The translations under genes were made by a program, and so were the position numbers. Shown in pieces: positions 48,011 through 56,924 of a DNA stretch of 64,000 nucleotides. The number at the start of each line of letters is the position of its first letter. The first letter of the stretch is position 1. The notes below the pieces were generated by a model. That model had not been told where the DNA came from, did no database searches, and worked only from the letters and a program-made list of their open reading frames with translations. The DNA is from Burkholderia ubonensis (GTDB lineage: Bacteria; Pseudomonadota; Gammaproteobacteria; Burkholderiales; Burkholderiaceae), in contig NZ_CADFEB010000004.1 in the NCBI RefSeq assembly GCF_902833085.1, positions 1 to 64,000 on the forward strand, given 5' to 3'.

Positions 48011-48687
48011 GCGCTCACCTTGCCGATCGCGGCGGCGACGCGCTGCCAGCGGGTCGGCAGCGTCGCGTCGACTTCGCCCGTCGCGGCGTGCGCGCGACAG
48101 CCGCCGCGCTCGATCGTCGCATCGGTGCGCACGCTCCAGCCGAGCGCGTCGAGTTCTTCCTGCAGGTACGCCTCGACGACCGGCAGGTCGGCGGGATGCA
48201 CCGCGAGATGCGGCGCGCCCGACAGCGCCGGCTCGGCCGCGAGCACGTCGCGCACCGCGGCGACGAGGGCGGCCGGGTCATGCTTCACGTGCTGGCGCAC
48301 GACCTGCTGCGCGATGTCCAGCGCGAGCTGCGCGACGTCGGCGGCGAGATCGTGCTCGGCGGCGGCCAGCGCCTCCCGGAACGACGCGGCGAGCGCCGCA
48401 AGCTGCGCGGCCTGCTCGCGCACCTCGGCCTGGCCGGCCTCGAAACCCTGCTGGTGGCCCTGCTCGTAGCCGGCCTGGTAGCCGAGCGCCTGGCCCTCGA
48501 CGTGGCCGGACGACAGCCCTTCCGCATGCGCGGCGTCGCGCACGCGCTGCAATTCCTCGGCGAGCGCGGCAGCCGCCGCTGCCGCGGTGTCGGGCGGCGG
48601 CGGGGGCGGCGGCGGGTCGAACGACGCCATTTCCCACCGCTGGTAAGCGGTGAGGTTGCCCACGCGGTCGCTCGCCGGATCAGACAT
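48004..48687 (-). CDS. fliH: Flagellar assembly protein FliH
   Basis: A 227-residue FliH, the regulator and stator-like partner of FliI. A run of eight prolines near residues 25-32 is followed by Ala-rich helix. The Gly-repeat region ([20 protein letters not shown]) is the FliH-typical GxxxG helix. The C-terminal domain has [12 protein letters not shown] and [15 protein letters not shown]. It overlaps fliG by 8 bases and fliI by 7, in tight translational coupling. Confidence 0.94.
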   Translation of the reverse strand: MSDPASDRVGNLTAYQRWEMASFDPPPPPPPPDTAAAAAAALAEELQRVRDAAHAEGLSSGHVEGQALGYQAGYEQGHQQGFEAGQAEVREQAAQLAALAASFREALAAAEHDLAADVAQLALDIAQQVVRQHVKHDPAALVAAVRDVLAAEPALSGAPHLAVHPADLPVVEAYLQEELDALGWSVRTDATIERGGCRAHAATGEVDATLPTRWQRVAAAIGKVSAW

Positions 48688-49675
48688 ACGCGTCTTCCGC
48701 CTTGCCGCCGATCACGATCTGGCCGCCCTCGGCGAGGTTGCGCACGATCTGCAGGATGCGGCGCTGCTGCGTCTCGACTTCGGACACGCGCACCGGGCCG
48801 CGCGCGTCGAGATCCTCGGCGAGCAGTTCGGCCGCGCGCTGCGACATGTTCGCGAGGAACTTCTGGCGCAGCGCGGGCGGCGCGCCCTTCAGCGCGATGA
48901 TCAGCGTCTCCGATTCGACTTCCTTCAGCACCAGCTGGATCGCGCGGTCCTCGAGGTCGAGCAGGTTCTCGAACACGAACATCTGGTCGATGATCTTCTG
49001 CGCGAGGTCCGGATCGTACTGGCGGACGTTCTCGAGCACGCCTTCCTCGTGCACCGACGTCATGAAGTTCAGGATCTCGGCCGCGGTGCCGATGCCGCCC
49101 ATCGGGCTGCGCTTCAGGTTGTCGCTGCCGGACAGGAGGCCCGACAGCACGTCGTCGAGCTCGCGCAGCGCGGCCGGCTGGATGCCGTCGAGCGTCGCGA
49201 TCCGCAGCAGCACGTCGTTGCGCAGCCGCTCGGTGAAGCACGACGCGATCTCGGACGCCTGGTCGCGGTCGAGATGCACGAGGATCGTCGCGATGATCTG
49301 CGGATGCTCGTTCTTGATCAGCTCGGCCACCGCGCTCGAATCCATCCACTTCAGGCCTTCGATACCGCTCGTGTCGCTGCCCTGCAGGATGCGGTCGATC
49401 AGCACGCCGGCCTTGTCCTCGCCGAGCGCCTTCGTCAGCACCGAGCGGATGTAGTCGTTCGAATCGAGCGACAGCGCGGTGTGCTGCTCGGCTTCCTTCG
49501 CGAACTCGTTCAGCACGCGCTCGACCTCTTCGCGCGTGACGTTGCGCAGCGCGGCCATCGCGGCGCCGATCTTCTGCACCTCGCGCGGCGCGAGGAATTT
49601 GAATACCTGCGCGGCCTCTTCCTCGCCGATCGACATCAGCAGGAGCGCGCTCTTGGTCAAGCCTTCAGCGTTCAT
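48680..49675 (-). CDS. fliG: Flagellar motor switch protein FliG
   Basis: A 331-residue FliG forming the rotor switch ring that contacts the stator. The N-domain opens LTKSALLLMSIGEEEAAQVFKFL. The middle domain includes the EHPQ motif (IKNEHPQIIATIL). The C-terminal torque helix region contains LVLKEVESETLIIALKGA with the usual charged residues, followed by NMSQRAAELLAEDL. It starts inside the end of fliF (11-base overlap). Confidence 0.97.
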   Translation of the reverse strand: MNAEGLTKSALLLMSIGEEEAAQVFKFLAPREVQKIGAAMAALRNVTREEVERVLNEFAKEAEQHTALSLDSNDYIRSVLTKALGEDKAGVLIDRILQGSDTSGIEGLKWMDSSAVAELIKNEHPQIIATILVHLDRDQASEIASCFTERLRNDVLLRIATLDGIQPAALRELDDVLSGLLSGSDNLKRSPMGGIGTAAEILNFMTSVHEEGVLENVRQYDPDLAQKIIDQMFVFENLLDLEDRAIQLVLKEVESETLIIALKGAPPALRQKFLANMSQRAAELLAEDLDARGPVRVSEVETQQRRILQIVRNLAEGGQIVIGGKAEDAYV

Positions 49676-51437
49676 CGTTCACCCAGCTCTTCACGACGGT
49701 TGCGACGATCTTCGGATCCTGGCGGGCGATCGTGCGTGCGTAGTCGAGGTTGCGCTCGTAGCGGTGCTTCTCGTTTTCGAAGCCGAGCAGCAGCGCGTCG
49801 GCGTCTTCGTTCGCGGCGGCCTTCTCCGGCGCGGGCAGGCCGTCCAGCGCGACCGCGTCTTCCGGCGCCGGCAGCGCGGGCGCGGCCGGCTCGGGCGGCG
49901 GGAACGCGCGGCGCATCGCCGGGCGCACCACCGCGAAGTACAGCGCCGCCGCGACCGCCGCGATGCCGAGCCACTTCGCGGCTTCCTTCGCCATGTCGAT
50001 GATGTCCGGCTGGCGGTACCACGGCAGGTCGGCGTACGGGTCGCCGGCGGCCGTGAACGTGCTGTTGACGACGTTCACCGAGTCACCGCGCTTCGCGTCG
50101 TAGCCCATCGCGTCCTTCACGAGCTGCTCGACCTGCGCGAGCTTCGCGGGCGGCAGCGGCTGCATCGTCACGTGGCCCTTCGAATCGGCGACCGGCTGGT
50201 AGTTGACGACGACCGCGACCGACAGGCGCTTCACGCTGCCCATCGGCTGCTCGACGTGGCGGATCGTCTTGTCGAGCTCGTAGTTGGTCGTCGAATCCTT
50301 GCGGTCGCTGACCGGCGTCGTCTGCGGCCCGTTCTGGCCGTTGCCCGCGACGATCGGCGCGGAGGCCGGCTGCGGCGGCGTGTTCGACAGCGCGCCCGGC
50401 ACGCCCGATGCGCCGCCCTGGGCGAGCTCGGTCGCGGTGCTGGTCTGCTGGCTGCGGATCGCGGTCTGCTGCGGCGTGCCGTTCGGGCCGTAGCTTTCCG
50501 AGGTCTGCTCGAGCCGCGAGAAATCGATGTCGGCGCTCACCTGAGAACGCGCGTTGCCGGTGCCGAAGATCGGCGCGAGGATCGCGTCGATGCGCTTCTG
50601 CGTGTTGCGCTCGACCTGCTGCACGTACTTGAGCTGGCTCGCGTCGAGGCCGGTTGCCGACGCCGGCTGCGTCAGCAGGTTGCCGTCCTGGTCGACGATC
50701 GTGACGTTCTTCGCGGGCATGTCGGGCACGCCCGACGACACCATCCGCGTGATCGCCAGCACCTGGCCTTCGTCGAGCACGCGGCCCGGGTAGAGATCGA
50801 CGAACACGGACGCCGACGGCGCCTCGCGGTCGCGCACGAACACCGACGGCTTCGGGATCGCGAGATGCACGCGCGCCGTTTTCACGGCGTTGATCGATTC
50901 GATCGTGCGCTGCAGCTCGCCTTCGAGCGCGCGCTGGTAGTTGATCTGCTCGGCGAACTGGCTGATGCCGAATTTCTGGTTGTCCATCAGCTCGAAGCCG
51001 ACCGAGCCGCCCTTCGGCAGCCCGAGCGCCGCGAGCTTCAGGCGCGTTTCGTGGACCTGGTTCGCCGGCACGAGGATCGCGCCGCCGGCGTCGGCGAACT
51101 TGTATGGAACGTTTGCCTGCTGGAGCGCGGCGATGATCGCACCGCCGTCGCGGTCCGACAGGTTGCTGTACAGCACGCGGTAGTCGGGCGCGCGGGTCCA
51201 CAGCACGAGGGCGACGATCACGGCGACCGCGAAGGCGGCGGCGATGATGAACGGCAGCTTCGGGTTGCCGCGCATCCGCGCGATGCCCGGAATCCGTTCC
51301 GCGAAGCCGCCGAGCCCGAAGTCCACACCCGCGCCGCCAGCCCCCGGCAGCGCCGCGGCCGCGGCGGCGCCGGGCGCCGGGCTGGCGAGGCCAGTGCGGG
51401 CGTCGGGATTGATCAGCGAATTGGCCTGCGAATCCAT
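49665..51437 (-). CDS. fliF: Flagellar M-ring protein FliF
   Basis: A 590-residue MS-ring protein with two membrane helices, one near residues 60-82 (PFIIAAAFAVAVIVALVLW) and one near 470-490. Between them lie the ring-building YscJ-like domains, including VLYSNLSDRDGGAIIAAL and VPANQVHETRLKLAALGLP. The C-terminal cytoplasmic tail binds FliG. It is the first gene of the leftward flagellar operon; its promoter must lie in the 254 bases shared with divergent fliE. Confidence 0.97.
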   Translation of the reverse strand: MDSQANSLINPDARTGLASPAPGAAAAAALPGAGGAGVDFGLGGFAERIPGIARMRGNPKLPFIIAAAFAVAVIVALVLWTRAPDYRVLYSNLSDRDGGAIIAALQQANVPYKFADAGGAILVPANQVHETRLKLAALGLPKGGSVGFELMDNQKFGISQFAEQINYQRALEGELQRTIESINAVKTARVHLAIPKPSVFVRDREAPSASVFVDLYPGRVLDEGQVLAITRMVSSGVPDMPAKNVTIVDQDGNLLTQPASATGLDASQLKYVQQVERNTQKRIDAILAPIFGTGNARSQVSADIDFSRLEQTSESYGPNGTPQQTAIRSQQTSTATELAQGGASGVPGALSNTPPQPASAPIVAGNGQNGPQTTPVSDRKDSTTNYELDKTIRHVEQPMGSVKRLSVAVVVNYQPVADSKGHVTMQPLPPAKLAQVEQLVKDAMGYDAKRGDSVNVVNSTFTAAGDPYADLPWYRQPDIIDMAKEAAKWLGIAAVAAALYFAVVRPAMRRAFPPPEPAAPALPAPEDAVALDGLPAPEKAAANEDADALLLGFENEKHRYERNLDYARTIARQDPKIVATVVKSWVNDER

Positions 51438-51691
51438 GCGTCGAGGTTCTCCGGAGCGGGACGACTGAGCCGCTCGGGCGAGCGGGCGGACAATGACACG
51501 ATGCGATTATCGTGACGCCGCCCCCGATCCGATCGCCCGAAAAGAGCCGGGTTTCCCCCGTACTTTCGCGGCTTTGCCGGGCGGTGCGCTGCTATGCTTT
51601 TTCGCGATCCGGTATGGCGGGCGTGCAATACGCGCCGACGGCCCGCCCGGTCCGGCCCGAACGGGCCCTCTTTTCTGGATGGGGAAACAGC

Positions 51692-52036
51692 ATGACGGCG
51701 AACGTCGGCGGAATCGGTTCGGTATTGCAACAGATGCAGGCGATGGCGGCGCAGGCGGCAAGCGGCGCGGCCAGCCCGAGCGCGGCGGTCGCCGGTTCCG
51801 GCGCCGCGACCGCCGGCACCTTCGCGAGCGCGATGAAGGCGTCGCTCGACAAGATCAGCGGCGACCAGCAGCGCGCGCTCGGCGAGGCGCACGCGTTCGA
51901 GGTCGGCGCGCCGAACATCTCGCTGAACGACGTGATGGTCGACATGCAGAAAGCGAACATCGGCTTCCAGTTCGGGCTGCAGGTCCGCAACAAGCTCGTG
52001 ACCGCGTACAACGAAGTCATGCAGATGCCGGTCTGA
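51692..52036 (+). CDS. fliE: Flagellar hook-basal body complex protein FliE
   Basis: A 114-residue FliE linking the MS ring to the proximal rod. The conserved C-terminal half reads [37 protein letters not shown] across the two family helices. An Ala/Gly-rich N-terminal third is typical for Burkholderia. TGGGGAAA lies before the ATG at 51692. It is divergent from fliF, the standard layout. Confidence 0.95.
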   Translation: MTANVGGIGSVLQQMQAMAAQAASGAASPSAAVAGSGAATAGTFASAMKASLDKISGDQQRALGEAHAFEVGAPNISLNDVMVDMQKANIGFQFGLQVRNKLVTAYNEVMQMPV

Positions 52037-52054
52037 CAAGGTCCTCGGTTCCGC

Positions 52055-52081
52055 TAAAGCTTTTAACTTCCTTTCCGATAA
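52055..52081 (+). promoter_or_regulatory. FliA (sigma-28) promoter of fliS operon
   Basis: TAAA (52055-52058), a 15-base spacer and TCCGATAA (52074-52081) match the sigma-28 consensus TAAA-N15-GCCGATAA at 11 of 12 defined positions. Transcription would start about 60 bases before fliS, which would make fliS and fliT late (class III) genes. Confidence 0.85.
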
Positions 52082-52147
52082 CTCCGGGAGTCAGCCGCGT
52101 CGCGGGCGCAGGCTATCCAGATCCAACGCATCAACAAGGAGAAGCGC

Positions 52148-52582
52148 ATGTTTTCCCCAGGACACGCTGGAGCCAATGCGTATGCGCGCGTCGGCGTCGA
52201 GACGGGGGTGATGGGCGCGTCCCCGCATCGCCTGATCGCGATGCTCTACCAGGGCGCGCGGAAGGCCGTCGCGCTCGCGCGCATGCACCTGCAGCAGGGC
52301 AACATCCCGGCGCGCGGCGAGGCGATCGGCAAGGCGATCAGCATCGTCGAGAGCGGCCTGCAGACGTCGCTGAACCGCGAGGCGGGCGGCGACATCGCGG
52401 TGCGCCTCGACGCACTGTACAGCTACATCGGCAAGCGCCTGCTGCAGGCGAACGCGCAGAGCAGCGATGCCATGCTGGTCGAGGTCGACGGGCTGCTCGC
52501 GACGCTCGAGGAAGCGTGGACGGGCATCGGCCCGGAAGTTGCTCGGATGACTGCTCAGCAGGCTGCGGACCAGCAAAGATGA
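52148..52582 (+). CDS. fliS: Flagellin export chaperone FliS
   Basis: A 144-residue helical FliS that caps the C-terminus of flagellin in the cytoplasm before export. The family start is recognisable as YARVGVETGVMGASPHRLIAMLYQGA, followed by RGEAIGKAISIVESGLQTSLN and LYSYIGKRLLQAN. It lies behind a near-consensus sigma-28 promoter. Its stop overlaps the fliT start (ATGA). Confidence 0.95.
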   Translation: MFSPGHAGANAYARVGVETGVMGASPHRLIAMLYQGARKAVALARMHLQQGNIPARGEAIGKAISIVESGLQTSLNREAGGDIAVRLDALYSYIGKRLLQANAQSSDAMLVEVDGLLATLEEAWTGIGPEVARMTAQQAADQQR

Positions 52583-52917
52583 ACCGGAAGGACGAGTACT
52601 TCGCGCGCTACGAGGCGATCGCGGCCGTGTCCGGCCGGATGCTGCACGCCGCGCGCGGCGCCGACTGGAACGCGCTGTCGGGGCTGCAGGAGGAATACCT
52701 GCAGCTCGTCGACGGGCTGAAGGAGGCCGGGCAGGGCATCGCGCTCGACGAGGTCGAACTCGCCCGCAAGCTCGACCTGATTCGCCGCATTCTGGCCGAC
52801 GACGCCGCGATTCGCGATCTCGCGAGCCCGGAGATCGCGCGGCTGTCCGCGCTGTTCGAGACCCAGCGCTCGACCAAGGTGCTGACCGACCTGTACCGCG
52901 CACGCGCGCGCGGCTGA
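52579..52917 (+). CDS. fliT: Flagellar chaperone FliT
   Basis: A 112-residue helical protein in the fliT position. It begins MNRKDEYFARYEAIAAVSGRM and has the FliT-like segment LARKLDLIRRILADDAAIRDLASPEI. FliT is the chaperone of the filament cap FliD and can modulate flagellar gene expression. The ATG at 52579 overlaps the fliS stop, so translation is coupled. Confidence 0.88.
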   Translation: MNRKDEYFARYEAIAAVSGRMLHAARGADWNALSGLQEEYLQLVDGLKEAGQGIALDEVELARKLDLIRRILADDAAIRDLASPEIARLSALFETQRSTKVLTDLYRARARG

Positions 52918-52994
52918 CGGCGCGGGTTGCGCGCGCCCGGCGCCGCCGGTTTCCGAATTCGCATCGATGTTGCATAGGTGAGCAGGTTCCGATC

Positions 52995-54329
52995 ATGACC
53001 GGTATCGACACCGTAGCCGCCGCGTTGCTGGCCAGCCGCCTCGACAGCCTGCTGACCGGCGTCGTGTCGCCGCCGTCCGGCGGCGGCGCGGCGGCGCAGG
53101 TCGGCGCGCAGGCCACCGGCGCCTCCGCGGCGCCGGCGACGCCTGTGCCGCCCGCCGCGTCGATCCCGCAACCGTCCGCGCAGACGGCGCTGTCCAACGT
53201 CGGGCTCGTGCTCGACGCGATCTCCCGTTTCGGCGGCGACGCGACGCCGGCGGTCGTCGGCCGGACGCCGCTGCTCGCCGATCCGACCGTGCTGCTGGCC
53301 GATCCGGCGGCGCAGGCGCCGGGCGGCGCGCGCGCGGCCGTGCCGCCGGACGCGGCGCGCCAGGCGGCGCTCACGTCCGGCCAGGCCGCATCGTCCGCGC
53401 AGGCGGTGCGCGATGCGTCGGCCGCGCCGCCGATCGTGGCGCTGCGCGCCGCGCTCGCGCAGGCCGTGAGCGAAAGCGGCCTGTTCTACGAATCCCATCT
53501 CGCGCAATGGCTGGCCGGACAGCGGCCGCTCGCGGCGCTCGCGCGCGAGCCGCAGGCGCGCCTGCTCGCGCCCGCCGACGCGCATCCGCCGGCGGCCGAC
53601 AGCGTGCTCGACGACCTGCTCGACGCCCGCTTGCCGCTGCCGTCGCCCGCGCCTCGCGCGGCGGCCCAGCAGACGCCGGGGCAGGGCACGCCGGCCGGCG
53701 CGCCGCCGCGCCCGCCCGCGCACGACTTTCTCGGGCCCGACGCGGTGCCGGCGCGCGGCGGCGCCGACGCGCGCCCCGAAACCACCGATTCCCGCTGGAC
53801 CCCCGCGCGCGCCGCGCTGGCCGACGCAGCGTCATCCGACGCGCAGGGCGCGGCGCCGGTGACCGTGCATCCGGCCGCCGTGCCGCTTGTGCGCCAGCAG
53901 CTCGACGTGCTCGCGACCGACCAGTTCCGCTGGATCGGCGAAGCGTGGCCGGGCGCGCGGCTCGACTGGACGATCGAACCCGACGACTCGGGCGGGCACG
54001 CGGCGCGCGGCGACGACGCCGGCGACGGCATCGCGTGGCGCACGCGGCTCACGCTCATGCTGCCGTCGCTCGGCACGGTCGATGCGGAGCTGGTGCTGAA
54101 CGGCGAGCAGCTCGTCGCGCGGCTGCGCGCGAACGAGATTGGCGCCGGCCGGCTCGCCCGGCACGAAGGCGCGCTGCGGCAGCGGCTGGAGGCGTCGGGG
54201 CTGCAGCTCGGCGGACTGTCGATCCGCGCGGTCGACGGCGCGCCGGACGGCTTCGACGCGATCGCCGCGAAGGCGGCCGCGGCTGCCTATGCGCGCGGCG
54301 GCGGCGCCGACGACGGAGACGCGCGATGA
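52995..54329 (+). CDS. Second FliK-type flagellar hook-length control protein
   Basis: A 444-residue protein with a long Ala/Pro-rich, low-complexity N-terminus. The C-terminal domain (about 295-420) resembles the Flg_hook domain: WRTRLTLMLPSLGTVDAELVLNG, then LARHEGALRQRLEASGLQLGGLSIR. It is a paralogue of the FliK at the left end of the flagellar block. It overlaps the FlhB-like gene by 4 bases, which pairs a FliK-type ruler with an FlhB-type switch fragment. Whether it controls hook length is unknown. Confidence 0.82.
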   Translation: MTGIDTVAAALLASRLDSLLTGVVSPPSGGGAAAQVGAQATGASAAPATPVPPAASIPQPSAQTALSNVGLVLDAISRFGGDATPAVVGRTPLLADPTVLLADPAAQAPGGARAAVPPDAARQAALTSGQAASSAQAVRDASAAPPIVALRAALAQAVSESGLFYESHLAQWLAGQRPLAALAREPQARLLAPADAHPPAADSVLDDLLDARLPLPSPAPRAAAQQTPGQGTPAGAPPRPPAHDFLGPDAVPARGGADARPETTDSRWTPARAALADAASSDAQGAAPVTVHPAAVPLVRQQLDVLATDQFRWIGEAWPGARLDWTIEPDDSGGHAARGDDAGDGIAWRTRLTLMLPSLGTVDAELVLNGEQLVARLRANEIGAGRLARHEGALRQRLEASGLQLGGLSIRAVDGAPDGFDAIAAKAAAAAYARGGGADDGDAR

Positions 54330-54643
54330 GCGGCTCGTCCCGCAAGCGCGCGGCCGCGCTCGTCTACGACGCGAAGGGCGGCGACGCCGCGCCGCGCGTG
54401 ATCGCGAAGGGCTACGGGGCGGTCGCCGAGATGATCGTCGCCCGCGCCCGCGATGCGGGGCTCTACGTGCACACCGCGCCGGAGATGGTGTCGCTGCTGA
54501 TGCAGGTCGATCTCGACGACCGGATTCCGCCGCAGCTGTACCAGGCGGTCGCGGACCTGCTCGCATGGCTGTACGCGCTCGAGCGCGCCGACGCCGGAGC
54601 GGGCGGCGCGCCGCCGGACTTTCCGCTGCCGCCGCTGCGCTGA
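54326..54643 (+). CDS. FlhB C-terminal-domain homologue (FhlB-like)
   Basis: A 105-residue protein matching only the cytoplasmic C-terminal part of FlhB/YscU after the NPTH autocleavage site. AAALVYDAKGGDAAPRVIAKGYGAVAEMIV and RIPPQLYQAVADLLAWLYALER align with the FlhB_C region. There are no membrane helices and no NPTH. Such proteins (FhlB) can substitute for the cleaved FlhB fragment in some bacteria. The ATG overlaps the stop of the FliK-type gene. Confidence 0.85.
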   Translation: MSGSSRKRAAALVYDAKGGDAAPRVIAKGYGAVAEMIVARARDAGLYVHTAPEMVSLLMQVDLDDRIPPQLYQAVADLLAWLYALERADAGAGGAPPDFPLPPLR

Positions 54644-54724
54644 CGCGGCCGGCGCAAGCCCGTGATTGGCGTGAAGAAGCCCTGGCCTGCGCGGGCTCGC
54701 CGATTGAGCCCGGTCGCAATTTGT

Positions 54725-54741
54725 GTAATGATATCCATTCT
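54725..54741. promoter_or_regulatory. Fur-box-like site upstream of the PepSY gene
   Basis: The 17 bases starting TAATGATA match 14 of 17 positions of the Fur consensus core TAATGATAATCATTATC. The surrounding bases are AT-rich in an otherwise G+C-rich region. The site lies 74 bases before the PepSY gene, so iron-dependent repression of that gene is likely. Confidence 0.75.
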
Positions 54742-54814
54742 CATTTTCATGCCTCGCGGGCGGCGCGCTTTACCGGCGCGCCGCCCGTCGTTTTGAACGA
54801 ATGGAATTCCCTGC

Positions 54815-55555
54815 GTGAACGCGCCCGAAACGATCGATACGCCCCAGGCGGGTACGCCCCGTGCCGGCGTCACCGTGCTGCCCCACCCGGCGGCGGCCCG
54901 CCGGCTGACCGGCGACGAGCTTGCCGCGCGCCGCCGGCGTTCGCGCCGCGCGACCTTCATCAAGTGGCTGCGCAAGGTGCACGGCTGGGTCGGCCTGTGG
55001 GGCGCGGTGCTGGGGCTGCTGTTCGGCGTGACGGGCATCGTGCTCAATCACCGCGCGCCGCCGCTCAAGATCCCGACCGGCGAGCCGCAGGTCGAGGAGC
55101 TGCAGCTCGCGCTGCCGAACCCGGCGCCCGCGACGCCCGTCGCGATGACGAAGTGGCTGGCGCGCGAGCTGCGCTTCGACGGCCGCCCGGGCCGGGTGCG
55201 CAAGGACCCTGCGCAGCCCGTCGCATGGGGCGACCGGCGCGTGATGCAGCCCGAGCACTGGCAGTTCGGCCTGTTCGGGCCGCACCAGAACCTGCAGGCC
55301 GAATACTGGGTCGGCAACGGCTACGTATCGGTGAAGCGTACGGGCAACTCGTTCCTGACGACGCTGAACAACCTGCATCGCGGCGTCGGGATGAACCTCG
55401 GCTGGGTGCTGCTGATGGACACGATCGCCGGCTCGCTGATCCTGCTGTCGCTGACGGGCGTGCTGCTGTGGACCGAACTGAACAAGCGCCGCACGGTCGG
55501 CGTCGTGCTGGTGGCCGGCTCGGTCGCCGCGGCGCTCGTCGCGGGGCTCGTCTAG
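54815..55555 (+). CDS. PepSY-associated membrane protein, probably iron-regulated
   Basis: A 246-residue inner-membrane protein. A basic cytoplasmic N-terminus (to about 45) leads to WLRKVHGWVGLWGAVLGLLFGVTGIVLNH, the PepSY-associated TM helix signature. A periplasmic domain follows, then NNLHRGVGMNLGWVLLMDTIAGSLILLSLTGVLLW and a last helix. Relatives often accompany siderophore receptors and are thought to act in ferric-siderophore reduction. The Fur-box-like site upstream supports a role in iron metabolism. The start at 54815 is a GTG (TGCGTGAAC). Confidence 0.85.
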   Translation: MNAPETIDTPQAGTPRAGVTVLPHPAAARRLTGDELAARRRRSRRATFIKWLRKVHGWVGLWGAVLGLLFGVTGIVLNHRAPPLKIPTGEPQVEELQLALPNPAPATPVAMTKWLARELRFDGRPGRVRKDPAQPVAWGDRRVMQPEHWQFGLFGPHQNLQAEYWVGNGYVSVKRTGNSFLTTLNNLHRGVGMNLGWVLLMDTIAGSLILLSLTGVLLWTELNKRRTVGVVLVAGSVAAALVAGLV

Positions 55556-55585
55556 GGGCTCGTTCGACGCCGCAGGAGCCCCGGC

Positions 55586-56614
55586 TCAGATGCCGCAGGC
55601 CTCGCCGCCGCGCGCCGCGATCTCGCGCGCGGCCTTCGCGCCTTCGACCTGCAGGATCGTCGGCAGCGACACGTGGTTCTTCGCGGCCGTGACCTCGGCG
55701 AGGATCGAGATCGCGATTTCCGGCGGCGTCCGGCTGCCGATGTAGATGCCGGCCGGCCCGTGCAGCCGCGCCAGTTCCGTGTCGCTCAAATCGAATTCGC
55801 GCAGCCGCTCGCGGCGCGCCGCGTTGTTGCGCCGCGAGCCGAGCGCGCCGACGTAGAACGCGGGCGTCTTCAGCGCTTCCATCAGCGCGAGATCGTCGAG
55901 CTTCGGATCGTGCGTGAGCGCGATCACCGCCGAGCGTGCGTCGAGCTGCATGTCGAGCACCGTGTCGTCGGGCATCGTGTGCACGACGCGCGTGCCCGGC
56001 ACGTCCCAGGCATCCGTGTATTCGTCGCGCGGATCGCACACCGTCACCTGGTAGTCGAGCCCGACCGCGATCTGGCACAGGTAGCGCGACAGCTGCCCCG
56101 CGCCGATCACGAGCATCCGGTAGCGCGGGCCGTGGATCGTCACGAGCCGTTCGCCGTCGAACGCGACGCCGTCGGTCGCCTGCGCGGGCGACAGCGATGC
56201 GCGGCCCGTCGCGAGCGTCATCGTGCGGGTGACGAGGCGGCCCGCCTCGACCTGCGCGCACAGCGCGGCAATGCCGCTGTCGCGCGTCAGCGGCTCCAGC
56301 ACGAGCTGGATCGTGCCGCCGCACGGCAGCCCGAAGCGGTGCGCCTCCTCGGCCGTCACGCCGTACTTCACCGCTTCCGGCCGCGCGTCGGGCGCGATGC
56401 CGCTCGCATGCACGTGGGCGATCAGGTCGTCCTCGATGCAGCCGCCCGACACCGAGCCGACGACGAGCCCGTCGTCGCGCACCGCGAGCATCGCGCCTTC
56501 GGGGCGCGGCGACGAGCCCCACGTCTTCACGACCGTCACGAGCAGCACGCGGCGGCCTTCTTCGATCCAGCGCGCGCTGGTTTTCAGTACATCGAGATCG
56601 ACGCTTTCCATCAT
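55586..56614 (-). CDS. XdhC/CoxF-family protein
   Basis: A 342-residue XdhC-family protein. The N-terminal XdhC domain carries VTVVKTWGSSPRPEGAMLAV, VGSVSGGCIEDD and FGLPCGGTIQLVLEPL. The C-terminal Rossmann domain carries VIGAGQLSRYLCQIA and YVGALGSRRNNAARRERL. XdhC proteins bind molybdenum cofactor and help sulfurate or insert it into xanthine-dehydrogenase-type enzymes, but no such enzyme is encoded nearby. AGGA precedes two adjacent ATGs (56614 and 56611). Confidence 0.9.
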   Translation of the reverse strand: MMESVDLDVLKTSARWIEEGRRVLLVTVVKTWGSSPRPEGAMLAVRDDGLVVGSVSGGCIEDDLIAHVHASGIAPDARPEAVKYGVTAEEAHRFGLPCGGTIQLVLEPLTRDSGIAALCAQVEAGRLVTRTMTLATGRASLSPAQATDGVAFDGERLVTIHGPRYRMLVIGAGQLSRYLCQIAVGLDYQVTVCDPRDEYTDAWDVPGTRVVHTMPDDTVLDMQLDARSAVIALTHDPKLDDLALMEALKTPAFYVGALGSRRNNAARRERLREFDLSDTELARLHGPAGIYIGSRTPPEIAISILAEVTAAKNHVSLPTILQVEGAKAAREIAARGGEACGI

Positions 56615-56856
56615 CCGTTTCCTGTTGCTGGACGGTCCCGCCGGTGCGGGCCGCCGTTCGATGGCGGGATTATGAACCGCGCCGCGTGAGCGTGCAGATG
56701 GCCATGCCGCTCGACTGGGCGAATCCGGAGGAATGGGCAAGACATCGCGACGATCGGACAGGAATCGATCGCGGGAACGACACGGCGGGAGGGAGATCCG
56801 CTACGGGGCGCGCATGGGCGCGGCAGCGGATTGCGGCGGGGAAGGGGAGCAGCGTA

Positions 56857-56918
56857 CAGGGCCGGCATCCGGCCCTGCGGGGCGTCGCACCGATGCGCGC
56901 GCCGGGCGCGCGCATCGG
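56857..56918 (-). terminator. Two strong hairpins downstream of the APC permease gene
   Basis: Immediately past the permease stop, 56890-56903 and 56905-56918 form a perfect 14-bp palindrome around a single base (CCGATGCGCGCGCC type). A second perfect 9-bp stem with a 3-base loop (56857-56865 with 56869-56877) follows. Neither has a T-tract. Both probably protect or end the permease transcript. No gene is supported in 56615-56924. Confidence 0.6.
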
Positions 56919-56924
56919 CGGCGT

